Part shown: one piece after another, positions 42,009 to 50,356 of the stretch | Position numbering within the stretch: position 1 is the stretch's first letter | How the letters are laid out: each line of letters opens with the position of its first letter | Source of the DNA: Variovorax sp. CF079 | GTDB lineage: Bacteria > Pseudomonadota > Gammaproteobacteria > Burkholderiales > Burkholderiaceae_C | Length of the DNA: 64,000 nucleotides | Direction: 5' to 3' | Assembly (NCBI RefSeq): GCF_900101545.1 | Contig: NZ_FMZU01000001.1 | Span: 248,001-312,000 of the forward strand | Program-made: the position numbers and the translations under genes | Notes under the pieces: generated by a model | Told to the model about the DNA's origin: nothing | Database searches by the model: none | What the model saw: the letters and a program-made list of their open reading frames with translations, nothing else

Positions 42009-42473
42009 TCAGCCGCCCGAGAGCGCGGCCTTCACGGCAGCACTGACCTGGCCCATGTCGGCTTTGCCGGCCAGGCGGGTCTTGACCGCGCCCATCACCT
42101 TGCCCATGTCGCCGGGGCCCGCTTTGCGACCAAGTTCTTCGCCGAGTTCGGCCACGATGGCCCGGACCTCGGCCGCGATCTCGTCCGCGCCCATGCGTTG
42201 GGGCAGGTACACCTCCAGCACCTTGATCTCGGCGGCTTCCTTGTCGGCCAGGTCGGTGCGGCCGCCCTGGGTGAAGGCGGCGACCGAGTCCTTGCGCTGC
42301 TTGACCAGCTTGTCGACGATGGCCACGACCATCGCATCGTCGAGCTCGATGCGCTCGTCGACTTCCTTCTGCTTGAGGGCGGCGAGCAGCAGGCGGATGG
42401 TGCCCAGGCGCTCCGAGTCCTTGGCGCGCATCGCGGTCTTCATGTCTTCGGTGATCTGGTCCTTGAGACTCAT
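42009..42473 (-). CDS. yqeY: GatB/YqeY domain-containing protein
   Basis: This 154-residue helical protein corresponds to the C-terminal tRNA-interacting domain of the GatB amidotransferase subunit. The typical MSLKDQITEDMKTAMRAKDSERLGTIRLLLAALKQKEVDER start and VLEVYLPQRMGADEI are visible. Its function as a stand-alone protein is unknown, but it is nearly always next to rpsU, as here. A terminator lies between rpsU and this gene, so it may be expressed partly by readthrough. Confidence 0.93.
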   Translation of the reverse strand: MSLKDQITEDMKTAMRAKDSERLGTIRLLLAALKQKEVDERIELDDAMVVAIVDKLVKQRKDSVAAFTQGGRTDLADKEAAEIKVLEVYLPQRMGADEIAAEVRAIVAELGEELGRKAGPGDMGKVMGAVKTRLAGKADMGQVSAAVKAALSGG

Positions 42474-42494
42474 GGCAGGCTTTCTTGACAGGCT

Positions 42495-42531
42495 AAAAAC
42501 AAAAGCCGCGGCAGGTATCCCTGGCGCGGCT
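42495..42531 (-). terminator. Intrinsic terminator after rpsU
   Basis: On the minus strand AGCCGCG and CGCGGCT pair around a 14-base loop, followed directly by TTTTGTTTTT. It sits 40 bases after the rpsU stop and before yqeY, so it can reduce downstream transcription relative to rpsU. Confidence 0.85.
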
Positions 42532-42571
42532 CTGAACCGGACGCTGGCTTCGGCGCCAGCGCGGCGGATGC

Positions 42572-42784
42572 TCAGTACAGCTTCTTGGGAAGCTGCATGC
42601 TGCGCACGCGCTTGTAGTGGCGCTTGACCGCTGCGGCCTTCTTGCGCTTGCGCTCGGCGGTCGGCTTCTCGTAGAACTCGCGGGCGCGCAGGTCGGTCAG
42701 CAAGCCGAGCTTTTCGATGGTGCGCTTGAAGCGGCGCAGCGCGACGTCGAAGGGCTCGTTTTCTTTAACGCGGATGGTGGTCAT
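42572..42784 (-). CDS. rpsU: 30S ribosomal protein S21
   Basis: This 70-residue ribosomal protein binds near the 3' end of 16S rRNA and helps mRNA binding. Sequence is nearly canonical: [53 protein letters not shown], ending in LPKKLY. It is highly basic. A terminator follows the gene. Upstream, a TATAAT box (42896-42901) may belong to its promoter. Confidence 0.97.
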
Positions 42785-42842
42785 TTAAAAATCGGTCTTT
42801 GTTGAATTTGGCCTGGGGAAGATCGGGCCCCGGGCCGGGGTT

Positions 42843-42874
42843 CCTCAACTGAAAAATGGGGTAGGCCGTTGAGG
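42843..42874. repeat. Inverted repeat between the flavoprotein and rpsU genes
   Basis: CCTCAAC (42843-42849) and GTTGAGG (42868-42874) match perfectly around 18 bases. It lies after the YhiN-like gene stop and upstream of rpsU, where it could end the first transcript or shape the rpsU leader. There is no T run. Confidence 0.45.
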
Positions 42875-42895
42875 GGAGGCCAAAGTTAGCCCGAC

Positions 42896-42901
42896 ATTAT
42901 A
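42896..42901 (-). promoter_or_regulatory. Perfect TATAAT, candidate rpsU -10 box
   Basis: On the minus strand TATAAT is formed partly by the TAA stop codon of the YhiN-like gene. It is the only consensus -10 in the neighbourhood and would give an rpsU leader of about 105 bases. No good -35 is present at 17 bases (CGCCCA), so the call is tentative. Confidence 0.35.
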
Positions 42902-44099
42902 GCGCGTGAGCGCAGGCATGGGCGCTGGCCCAGGCCCACTGGAAGTTGTAACCGCCGAGCCAGCCGGTCACGTCGACCACTTCGCCGATGAAATACAGGC
43001 CGCGCTGCTTGGATTCCATGGTTTGCGAAGACAGCTCGCGGGTGTCGACGCCGCCGGCCGTGACCTCGGCCTTCTTGTAGCCCTCGGTGCCGCTGGGGGT
43101 GATCTGCCAGCGTGCGATGCGCTCGGCCAGCGCGGCGAGCGCCCGGTCGGCCGCTTCGTTGATCGGACGCTGCAGCGCTGCGTCCTGCCCGACCCAGGCG
43201 TCCGCCAGCCGCGCGGGCACCAAGCCGGCCAGTTCGTTGCCGATGCGCTTGCGCGAGCGTTGCTTGGCCTCGCCGAGCGAGGCGCGCACGTCCACCCCCG
43301 GCGCGAAATCGATGGTGAGCGGGGCGCCCGGTTGCCAGTAGCTCGAAATCTGCAGCACCGCCGGGCCCGAGAGGCCGCGATGGGTGAAGAGCAGGTCTTC
43401 GAGGAAAACTGTGCGATCTTTCTTGGCGCCGGTTTCGATCTGCACCGGCAGCGCCAAGCCGGCCAGCTCGGCGTAGGGCGACCAGGCCTCGCCGCCGAAG
43501 GTCAGGGGCACCAGAGCGGGACGCGGCGCGACCACGCGCAGACCGAACTGCGCGGCGAGCCGGTAGCCGAAATCGCTGGCGCCGATCTGGGGAATGGAAA
43601 GGCCGCCCGTCGCAATCACCAGCTTGGACGTCTGGACGCTGCCTCGGCTGGTCTCGATCCGATAGCCCCCTCCATCCGAGAACGCGATCTCGCCGACACT
43701 GCAGGGCTGCCAATGCGCGACGCCGCCGGCCGCGCACTCGGCCAGCAGCATGTCGATGATCTGTTGCGAGCTGCCGTCGCAGAAGAGCTGGCCCTTGTGT
43801 TTTTCGTGGAAAGCGATGCCGTGGCGCTGCACCAGTTCGATGAACTGCTGCGGCGTGTAGCGCGACAGCGCCGAGCGGCAGAAATGCGGGTTGTCGCCGA
43901 TGAAATGGCGCTGCGGCGCGCGCACGTCCAAGTCGCGGTTGGTGAAGTTGGCGCGTCCGCCGCCCGAGATGCGGATCTTTTCGGCGATGCGCTCGCCGTG
44001 GTCGATGAGCAGCACCTTCAGGCCGCGCTGGCCCGCCAGTCCGGCGCAGAAGAGACCGGCGGCACCCGCGCCGACGACCACCGCGTCGAACGCGGGCAT
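42897..44099 (-). CDS. HI0933/YhiN-family flavoprotein
   Basis: This 400-residue protein binds FAD with an N-terminal Rossmann motif (AVVVGAGAAGLFCAGLAGQRGLKVLLIDHG) and the family's EKIRISGGGRANFTNRD segment, plus the second nucleotide site KLVIATGGLSIPQIGASDFGYRLA and the C-terminal GLYFIGEVVDVTGWLGGYNFQWAWASAHACAHAL. The family is a predicted oxidoreductase/dehydrogenase of unknown substrate. Start ATG 44099 gives the expected N-terminus. It is 59 bases downstream of the fatty-acid hydroxylase gene on the same strand. Confidence 0.92.
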   Translation of the reverse strand: MPAFDAVVVGAGAAGLFCAGLAGQRGLKVLLIDHGERIAEKIRISGGGRANFTNRDLDVRAPQRHFIGDNPHFCRSALSRYTPQQFIELVQRHGIAFHEKHKGQLFCDGSSQQIIDMLLAECAAGGVAHWQPCSVGEIAFSDGGGYRIETSRGSVQTSKLVIATGGLSIPQIGASDFGYRLAAQFGLRVVAPRPALVPLTFGGEAWSPYAELAGLALPVQIETGAKKDRTVFLEDLLFTHRGLSGPAVLQISSYWQPGAPLTIDFAPGVDVRASLGEAKQRSRKRIGNELAGLVPARLADAWVGQDAALQRPINEAADRALAALAERIARWQITPSGTEGYKKAEVTAGGVDTRELSSQTMESKQRGLYFIGEVVDVTGWLGGYNFQWAWASAHACAHAL

Positions 44100-44131
44100 T
44101 CAGCAAACCTCCGCGCTGCGCGCTGCGGTGC

Positions 44132-44160
44132 GAGCCCCTTCGGGCGGCCGGGCGGGGCTC
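44132..44160. terminator. GC-rich hairpin after the fatty-acid hydroxylase gene, terminator-like without T run
   Basis: GAGCCCC (44132-44138) and GGGGCTC (44154-44160) pair perfectly and overlap the stop codon of the hydroxylase gene. The short gap to the YhiN-like gene (44100-44158) otherwise holds only GC-rich sequence with CGCGCTGCGCGC-type repeats. Confidence 0.4.
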
Positions 44161-45289
44161 ATCCTTTCCACACGAACGGGAACTTCAACTGCTTGAAGAA
44201 GCCGTTGGGCACGTAGTCGCCGACCACGCCGTAGCGCTCTGGCCAGAGCCTGGTGCTCTTGACGGCCGTGCCGAAGAGATAGTCGAGAAAGGCGTAGTGC
44301 GCGGCGTAGTTCTTGTCGATCGCCTCGTCGTCCTGGCTGTGGTGCCAGTGATGGAAGTTGGGCGTGACGATGAGGTAGCGCAGCGGCCCGAGGCGCACGC
44401 TCACGTTGCAGTGGTTGAAGACCGCCTGGAAGCCGACCACCACGATGTAGGCGTCGATCACTTCCTTGCTGAAGCCCAGCACGTAGATCGGCGCCAGCAC
44501 CAGCGTGCGCGTGATCAGCAACTCGAGGATGTGCTGGCGCGAGCCGGCCATCCAGTCCATGCTCTTGACGCTGTGGTGCACCGCATGCAGGCGCCACAGG
44601 AGCGGCACCTCGTGGTAGGCGCGGTGCGTCCAGTACTGCACCAGGTCGGCCACCAGGATGATCAGCAGCACGCCGGCCCAGAAGGGCAGCCCCGCGATCC
44701 AGCCGCGCACGCCGTCGTTGGCGGCCCAGCCGAAGAGCTTGTGCACCAGCAGGTTGGTCGCCAGCAGCACGAAGCCCACGATCATGTGGTTGACGACGAA
44801 GTGGTGAAAGTCCGTCTGCCACTCGGCGCGGAACACCGGCTGGTCCTTGCGGTGCGCGAACAGTTTCTCGATGAAGATGAAGATCAGCGAAGAGCCCAGC
44901 AGGTCGAGGATGAACCAGTCGAGCCCGATGTAGGGCGTGTTGTCGGCGAAGTCGTTGACCGGCACCTTGTGGCCGCCGAGCAGCGCCGCCGCGGCCACCA
45001 GCAGGAAGGCGAAGGAGGAGAGCCAGCGCGAGCGGTTGAAGATGATGTTCACCAGCGAGAGGCCGCCGGAAATCACCATCGCAACGAGCAGCACGATGCG
45101 CATCACGTCGACGTTGTAGCTGCGGCGCAGCTCGGGCGTGCTGAGGTACTGCGGGAAGTGGAAGACGAGCACGCCCAGGAAGCACAGGATGCCTAGCGAG
45201 AGCGCGATGGTGCCGGTGACCAGGCCCTTGCCGCGTTGCAGCTCGCCATGGCTTTCGGTGAATTCATTGAGTTTTTCGAGCTCCAGCAT
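44159..45289 (-). CDS. Sterol desaturase / fatty-acid hydroxylase superfamily membrane protein
   Basis: This 376-residue integral membrane di-iron enzyme has several helices and the three histidine clusters of the family: TQYWTHRAYHE-like as QYWTHRAYHEV, LHAVHHS, and FHHWHHS near residue 316. These residues bind two irons that activate oxygen for hydroxylation or desaturation. The substrate (fatty acid, hopanoid or carotenoid) is not predictable. It has no obvious operon partner upstream; a 79-base gap separates it from the cobA operon end. The start at 45289 is the first Met of a clean N-terminus. Confidence 0.9.
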   Translation of the reverse strand: MLELEKLNEFTESHGELQRGKGLVTGTIALSLGILCFLGVLVFHFPQYLSTPELRRSYNVDVMRIVLLVAMVISGGLSLVNIIFNRSRWLSSFAFLLVAAAALLGGHKVPVNDFADNTPYIGLDWFILDLLGSSLIFIFIEKLFAHRKDQPVFRAEWQTDFHHFVVNHMIVGFVLLATNLLVHKLFGWAANDGVRGWIAGLPFWAGVLLIILVADLVQYWTHRAYHEVPLLWRLHAVHHSVKSMDWMAGSRQHILELLITRTLVLAPIYVLGFSKEVIDAYIVVVGFQAVFNHCNVSVRLGPLRYLIVTPNFHHWHHSQDDEAIDKNYAAHYAFLDYLFGTAVKSTRLWPERYGVVGDYVPNGFFKQLKFPFVWKG

Positions 45290-45368
45290 CCTGATCTCCC
45301 GCCCGTGTTCGAGGGCTGGAGGATTCTAGGGGTGGCGCCGGAACGTGCCGACAGGCCGAACGGCCGAT

Positions 45369-46157
45369 TCAGGTGCCGAAGCGCGTCGCCGGCAGGCCCG
45401 CCGCGGCCAGGCCGCGCAGCACGTCGCCGACCACGATCACGGATGGGCTGCCGAGCCCGGCTGCCGCCAGGTCGAAAGGCAGGCGCGCGAGCGTGGTCGC
45501 GATGTGGCGCTGCTGCGGCAGGCTCGCATGCTGGATCACGGCCACCGGCGTGTCGCCCGCCAGGCCGTGCAGCAGCTCGTTCTGGATATGGGCCACGCCC
45601 GTGACGCCCATGTAGATCACCAGCGTGAGCCGCGCGTCGCGCGCAGTGGCGGCCAACTGCCGCCAGTCGGTCGGATGCTGGTCGGCCGCATGACCCGTCT
45701 TGGCGTGGCCGGTGACGAACACCACGCCCTGCGCGTGGTCGCGGTGCGTGAGCGGCACGCCCAGCGCGGTGACGGCGGCGAGGCCAGCCGTGATGCCGTT
45801 GATCACCCGCACCTCGATGCCTTCTTCGCGCAGGTGCTCCACCTCCTCGCCGCCGCGGCCGAAGATGAAGGGGTCGCCGCCCTTGAGGCGCACCACGGTC
45901 TCGCCCTCGCGCACCGCGGTGATCATGAGCCGCTCGATGAAGGCCTGCGGCGTGCTCCTGCAGCCGCCGCGCTTGCCGACATGGACGATGCGTGCGCCGG
46001 GCCGCGCGTAGGCCAGGATCTCCTCGCTGACCAGGTCGTCGACCAGGAGCACGGTGGCCGCCTGGATCGCCTTGACGGCCTTGATCGTGAGCAGTTCGGG
46101 ATCGCCGGGGCCGGCGCCGACCAGGGTGCAGCTGCCGTGATGGGAAAGGGTGCTCAT
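45369..46157 (-). CDS. cobA: Uroporphyrinogen-III C-methyltransferase CobA
   Basis: This 262-residue enzyme methylates uroporphyrinogen III at C2 and C7 with two S-adenosylmethionine molecules to form precorrin-2, the first branch step to siroheme. Family motifs are clear: LVGAGPGDPELLTIKAVKAIQAATVLLVDDLV, VVRLKGGDPFIFGRGGEEVE and VINGITAGLAAVTALGVPLTHR. Siroheme is the prosthetic group of the nitrite reductase NirB encoded upstream, which explains its place at the end of the nitrate operon. Its ATG overlaps the ybiB stop (ATGA). Confidence 0.96.
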   Translation of the reverse strand: MSTLSHHGSCTLVGAGPGDPELLTIKAVKAIQAATVLLVDDLVSEEILAYARPGARIVHVGKRGGCRSTPQAFIERLMITAVREGETVVRLKGGDPFIFGRGGEEVEHLREEGIEVRVINGITAGLAAVTALGVPLTHRDHAQGVVFVTGHAKTGHAADQHPTDWRQLAATARDARLTLVIYMGVTGVAHIQNELLHGLAGDTPVAVIQHASLPQQRHIATTLARLPFDLAAAGLGSPSVIVVGDVLRGLAAAGLPATRFGT

Positions 46158-47068
46158 GGGTGCTCCACCTGTTGGGCCAACTGCAGGACATGCTCGACCT
46201 GCTGCGCGATCGCGTCCGGCACCGGCGCCTGGCCGGCCAGCACGCGCCGCGTGTAGTCGGCCGTGGTCTCGATGTCGATTTCTTTGGGCAGCCCGGGCAC
46301 CTCGGCTTGCGTGCCGGGCTCCTGGGTCTGCAGTGCGACGCGCCGGCCGCGCACGAAGCCGTCGACCTGCGCGGTGCGGCGCGGGTCGGCCACGCTCTCG
46401 CCCTCGAGTCCGCGCGAGAGCAGGGCGGTCATGCCCAGCAGCTCGAAGGTCGCTGCCATGGACTCGGCGTAGGCGGGATGCGTGTAGCTGCCGACCACCA
46501 CGCAGGCGCCTTGCGTCGGTTGCATCAGCTTGACCACGCTGTGGCCGGGGTTGCGCAGGCCGACCACGCGGCGCACGTCGAGCAGGCGCTTGAGGCCGGG
46601 GCTGAGCAGCTCGGTCGGTGCGAAGACCGCCTCTCCGTTCGCGATGGGCCGGATGGACGCGAGCGGCTGCACGTCGAGGGCCGCGAGCACGTTGGAGGCC
46701 AGCACCCGGGTCGATTCGGTGGCCGCGCCATGCACCAGCACCGGCAGGCCTTCGCGGGCCAGCAGCAGCGCGAGCAAGGGCGTGAGCACCGGCAGCCGGC
46801 GCGCGCCGTTGTAGCTGGGCAGCACCACCAGCGGCCGGCCGGTGGCGGGAAAGCGCGCCAGGCGCGCATGGGTGGCATCGAGAAAGCCGGCCATCTCATC
46901 CGGCGTCTCGCCCTTGATGCGCATGGCCAGGCAGAAGGCGCCGGTTTCCAGGTCGGTCACGGTGCCGTCGAGCACCTGGCCGAAGAGGTCCGCGGCCTGC
47001 TCGCGGTTGAGCGGCCGCGCGCCGCGCGCGCCGCGGCCGATTTCCTTGATGTAGTGGCTGATTCCCAT
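46154..47068 (-). CDS. ybiB: YbiB-type protein of the anthranilate phosphoribosyltransferase fold
   Basis: This 304-residue protein has the TrpD fold (GYARPLNREQAADLFGQVLDGTVTDLETGAFCLAMRIKGETPDEMAGFLDATHARL, then LPSYNGARRLPVLTPLLALLLAREGLPVLVHGAATESTR) but belongs to the YbiB/TrpD2 branch, whose E. coli member binds nucleic acids and is LexA-controlled. Catalytic Trp-pathway activity is not expected. MGISHYIKEIGRG is the preferred start; an alternative Met four codons earlier is possible. It sits between nasA and cobA with an ATGA overlap to cobA, so it is part of the nitrate assimilation operon. Its role there is unexplained. Confidence 0.88.
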   Translation of the reverse strand: MGISHYIKEIGRGARGARPLNREQAADLFGQVLDGTVTDLETGAFCLAMRIKGETPDEMAGFLDATHARLARFPATGRPLVVLPSYNGARRLPVLTPLLALLLAREGLPVLVHGAATESTRVLASNVLAALDVQPLASIRPIANGEAVFAPTELLSPGLKRLLDVRRVVGLRNPGHSVVKLMQPTQGACVVVGSYTHPAYAESMAATFELLGMTALLSRGLEGESVADPRRTAQVDGFVRGRRVALQTQEPGTQAEVPGLPKEIDIETTADYTRRVLAGQAPVPDAIAQQVEHVLQLAQQVEHP

Positions 47069-47154
47069 GGGTAGGCCCATTGTCCCGCAAGGCTTATGCC
47101 GCAATACGGCTGCGCTTATGCCCTGGAAGGCAGGAAGGGAAGCCGTCCATGCGC

Positions 47155-49956
47155 TCATGATTGCTCGGCCAGGGCCGGTGCCGCGCTCGCGCGCACCATG
47201 CGCTTGAGCTCGGGCAGGCAGGAGCCGCAATTGGTGCCGCATTTCAGCGCGCCCTGCAATGTGGCTAGGCGATCGCCTTCGGAACCCGAAGCGGCCGCCA
47301 GGTGCTCGCCGATGGCGGTCTGCGTCACGCCGAAGCAGCTGCAGATGACCTTGCCGCGCGCCGCCACGCCGGCCGGGGCGGCGGCGCCGGGCTTGAGCAG
47401 CTGGCGGCCATAGGCCTGTGCGGGCAACTGGTCCTGCAGCAAGGTCTTGATCCAGGCCTCCGCACGCGTGTCGCCGGCCAGCAGGAAGCCTTCGAGGTGT
47501 GCGTCCTGGCCGTCGCGCACCAGCCGCGCAGCGCGCCGCTGCCCGTGCTTGGCATCGGCATAGCGCAAGGTGTCGGCGCCGCCGAGCCCCAGCAGTCCCT
47601 CGATGCGGGCGAGCACATCGTTGGAGGGCGCGTCGTAGGCGGCAGCGCGAAAGAGGATGCCGGTGCGCTCCGGCCCGCTGCCCTCCAGGGCGCCGCCGGT
47701 GCCGAACGGTACGCAGCTGGCAAAGGGGAAGGACGGCATCAGTGCGCGCAGAGCCTCGCGGATGTCCAGGGACGCGTCCCGCGGCAGCCAGGCCACCGCC
47801 AGCAAGGACCAGGGCAGTTCGGCCTTGAGGATCTTGACGGCCGCGTGCTTGAGTTCGGGCTGCTTCGAATCGGGGCAGAAGGCCGGCGTCGTGAGCGCAT
47901 TGACGCCGGCCAATGGCTCGCCGGTGCTGGAGCGGCCGCTGAGATATTCGCCGCCCCAGTGCATGGCGATGAACGCCTGGCTCATCCCCACCTCGGCGCT
48001 GGCCGCGACGGGCAGCACGATCGAGCCGCGCCGCGAGGTGACGTGCACCAGGTCGCCCTCCTTCAACTGGCGGCGCGCCATGTCCTGCGCATGCATCTGC
48101 ACCGTCGGCTCCGCTGCGTGGCCGAACAGGCGGCCCAGCGTGCCGGTGCGGCTCATGCCGTGCCACTGGTCGCGCAGGCGGCCGGTGTTGAGCGAGAACG
48201 GAAAGCGCGCCTCGCGGGCTTCGGCCACCGGCTTGTAGGCGACGTCGGCAAAGCGCGCGCGGCCGTCGGGCGTGGCGAACACGCCGTCTTCGTAGAGGCG
48301 CGCACGGCCGGTGGTCTCGCCTTCGCGCAGCGGCCACTGCTGCGGCGCGGCCTCGAGCATCGCGTAGCTCATGCCGGTGATGTCGAGATCGCGGCCGCGC
48401 GTGGATTCGCGGTGCTCGTTCCACACGGCTTCCGCACTCGCATAGGGGAACAGCGTGTTCGCACGCGCCAGCCGTGTTTCGAGCCGGCGCGCGAAATCCA
48501 TCGCGATGGCCCAGTCGTCGCGCGTCTCGCCCGGTGCCGCGACGGCCGGCCGCACCCGCGAGACGCAGCGCTCGCTGTTGGTGACGGTGCCGTTCTTCTC
48601 GCCCCAGGTGGTGGCCGGCAGCAGCAGGTCGGCGAAGTCGCAGGTGGCGGTGGTCGAGAAGGCTTCCTGCACGACCACGAATTCGCAGCGTTCGAGCGCG
48701 CGGCGCACGGTGGCCTGGTCGGGCATTGACTGCGCGGGGTTGGTGCAGGCGATCCAGAGCGCGCGGATCTCGCCGTCGGCGGCGGCCTGGAACATCTCGA
48801 CTGCGGTCTTGCCGGGCTTCTCCGGCACCGAAGGCACGCCCCAGAGAGCGGCGACCTCGGCACGATGCTGCGGGTTGGCGAGGTCGCGGTGCGCCGACAG
48901 CAGGTTGGCCAGGCCGCCCACCTCGCGGCCGCCCATCGCGTTGGGCTGCCCGGTCAGCGAGAAGGGGCCGGCGCCGGGCCTGCCGATCTGCGCGGTCGCG
49001 AGGTGCAGATTGATCAGTGCCGCATTCTTGGCGGTGCCCGACGACGATTGGTTGAGGCCCTGGCAGTAGAGGCTCAGCGTCGCGGCCGAGGTGGCGAACA
49101 GGCGCGCGGCCTGCAGCAGGTCGTCCTTGGAGATGCCGCAGACCTGCGCCACGCGATCGGGCGTGCAGTCGCGCACGGTGGCCTTGAGCGCCTCGAAGCC
49201 GCTGGTGTGGGCGGCGATGTAGCGCGCATCGGTCCAGCCTTCCCACAGTATCAGGTGCAGCATGCCGTTGAAGAGCATCACGTCGGTGCCCGGCTGGATG
49301 GCCAGGTGCAGGTCGGCGATCTCGCAGGTGTCGGTGCGGCGCGGATCGGCCACGACGATCTTCATCGCCGGGTTGGCCGCCTTCGCATCCTCGATGCGGC
49401 GGAACAGGATCGGATGGGCCCAGGCGGTGTTGCTGCCGGCGATGAACAGGCACTCGGCGTGCTTCAGGTCGTCGTAGCAGGCCGGCGGCGCGTCGGCGCC
49501 CAGCGTTTTCTTGTAGCCGGCCACCGCGCTGCTCATGCACAGGCGCGAATTGGTGTCGATGTTGTTGGTGCCGATCAGGCCCTTGGCCAGCTTGTTGAAG
49601 ACGTAGTAGTCCTCGGTGAGCAACTGGCCCGAGACGTAGAAACCGACGGCGTTCGGGCCGTGCTCGCGCACGACCTGGGCGAACTTGTCGGCGGCCGTGT
49701 CGAGCGCAGTGTCCCAGCCGACGGCCTCGGGCGCCACACCGCGCTCGGCACGCCGCATCGGCTGCAACAGCCGCGTCTGCCGCGTGACCGCCGCGCTGGC
49801 GGTCAGGTGCAGCGTCGAGCCCTTGGTGCACAGGCGGCCGAAGTTGGCCGGGTGCTCCGGGTCGCCGCGCACGCCGGTGATCTGCGCGCCATCGGATTCG
49901 ATGATCACGCCGCAGCCGACACCGCAGTACGGGCAGGTGGAGCGTGTTTCGTTCAT
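47155..49956 (-). CDS. nasA: Assimilatory nitrate reductase catalytic subunit NasA
   Basis: This 933-residue cytoplasmic molybdoenzyme reduces nitrate to nitrite. An N-terminal [4Fe-4S] site (CPYCGVGCGV and GRLCTKG), the bis-MGD binding region (SRLCMSSAVAGYKKTLGADAPPACYDD, in which the Cys before MSSA is the likely Mo ligand), and the C-terminal MGD-binding domain are present. A BFD-like [2Fe-2S] module ends the protein (VICSCFGVTQTAIGEHL and CGTNCGSCLPELKRMV), as in Klebsiella NasA. There is no separate NasB subunit. It follows nirD by nine bases. The molybdenum cofactor enzyme Mog is encoded elsewhere in the window. Confidence 0.96.
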   Translation of the reverse strand: MNETRSTCPYCGVGCGVIIESDGAQITGVRGDPEHPANFGRLCTKGSTLHLTASAAVTRQTRLLQPMRRAERGVAPEAVGWDTALDTAADKFAQVVREHGPNAVGFYVSGQLLTEDYYVFNKLAKGLIGTNNIDTNSRLCMSSAVAGYKKTLGADAPPACYDDLKHAECLFIAGSNTAWAHPILFRRIEDAKAANPAMKIVVADPRRTDTCEIADLHLAIQPGTDVMLFNGMLHLILWEGWTDARYIAAHTSGFEALKATVRDCTPDRVAQVCGISKDDLLQAARLFATSAATLSLYCQGLNQSSSGTAKNAALINLHLATAQIGRPGAGPFSLTGQPNAMGGREVGGLANLLSAHRDLANPQHRAEVAALWGVPSVPEKPGKTAVEMFQAAADGEIRALWIACTNPAQSMPDQATVRRALERCEFVVVQEAFSTTATCDFADLLLPATTWGEKNGTVTNSERCVSRVRPAVAAPGETRDDWAIAMDFARRLETRLARANTLFPYASAEAVWNEHRESTRGRDLDITGMSYAMLEAAPQQWPLREGETTGRARLYEDGVFATPDGRARFADVAYKPVAEAREARFPFSLNTGRLRDQWHGMSRTGTLGRLFGHAAEPTVQMHAQDMARRQLKEGDLVHVTSRRGSIVLPVAASAEVGMSQAFIAMHWGGEYLSGRSSTGEPLAGVNALTTPAFCPDSKQPELKHAAVKILKAELPWSLLAVAWLPRDASLDIREALRALMPSFPFASCVPFGTGGALEGSGPERTGILFRAAAYDAPSNDVLARIEGLLGLGGADTLRYADAKHGQRRAARLVRDGQDAHLEGFLLAGDTRAEAWIKTLLQDQLPAQAYGRQLLKPGAAAPAGVAARGKVICSCFGVTQTAIGEHLAAASGSEGDRLATLQGALKCGTNCGSCLPELKRMVRASAAPALAEQS

Positions 49957-49965
49957 GGCATGCCT

Positions 49966-50346
49966 TCAGGCTGCGACGGAGCGCTTCGGTCCCGCGACGG
50001 GGCGCTCGAGATCGGTGGCATGCGTCGCGAGTTCGCCTGCATCCAGATGGACCACACCGTCCGCGACCTTCACCGCGAAGCGCGGCGTGCATCCTTCATC
50101 CGGCGATTTCGCGCAGCCGTCGTCGAGCCCGATCGCCCAGTTGTGCAGCGGGCAGGCCACGCTGGTGCCGAACACGATGCCCTGGCTCAGCGGGCCGCCC
50201 TTGTGCGGGCAGCGGTCGAGCAAGGCGAAGACCTGGTTCTCGGCATTGCGGAATACCGCCACGTCCACGCCCGCAGGTCGTGCAACGCGTCGCGCGCCGA
50301 GCACGGGGATGTCGTCGATGCGGCAGATGACTTTCCATTCACTCAT
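49966..50346 (-). CDS. nirD: Nitrite reductase small subunit NirD
   Basis: This 126-residue Rieske-type protein is the small subunit of NADH-dependent assimilatory nitrite reductase. It shows the C-x-H...C-x2-H Rieske spacing in LLDRCPHKGGPLSQGIVFGTSVACPLHNWAIGLDDG. It starts with ATG 50346, ten bases after the P-box protein stop. Normally NirB and NirD are adjacent; here a P-box protein gene is placed between them. Confidence 0.95.
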   Translation of the reverse strand: MSEWKVICRIDDIPVLGARRVARPAGVDVAVFRNAENQVFALLDRCPHKGGPLSQGIVFGTSVACPLHNWAIGLDDGCAKSPDEGCTPRFAVKVADGVVHLDAGELATHATDLERPVAGPKRSVAA

Positions 50347-50356
50347 GGGGGTCTCT

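Noticed and set aside
46154-50092. Reading the ybiB frame as one 1312-codon protein extending through nasA
   Set aside because: The upstream part is out of frame with nasA motifs and has shadow composition. Real ybiB begins at 47068.
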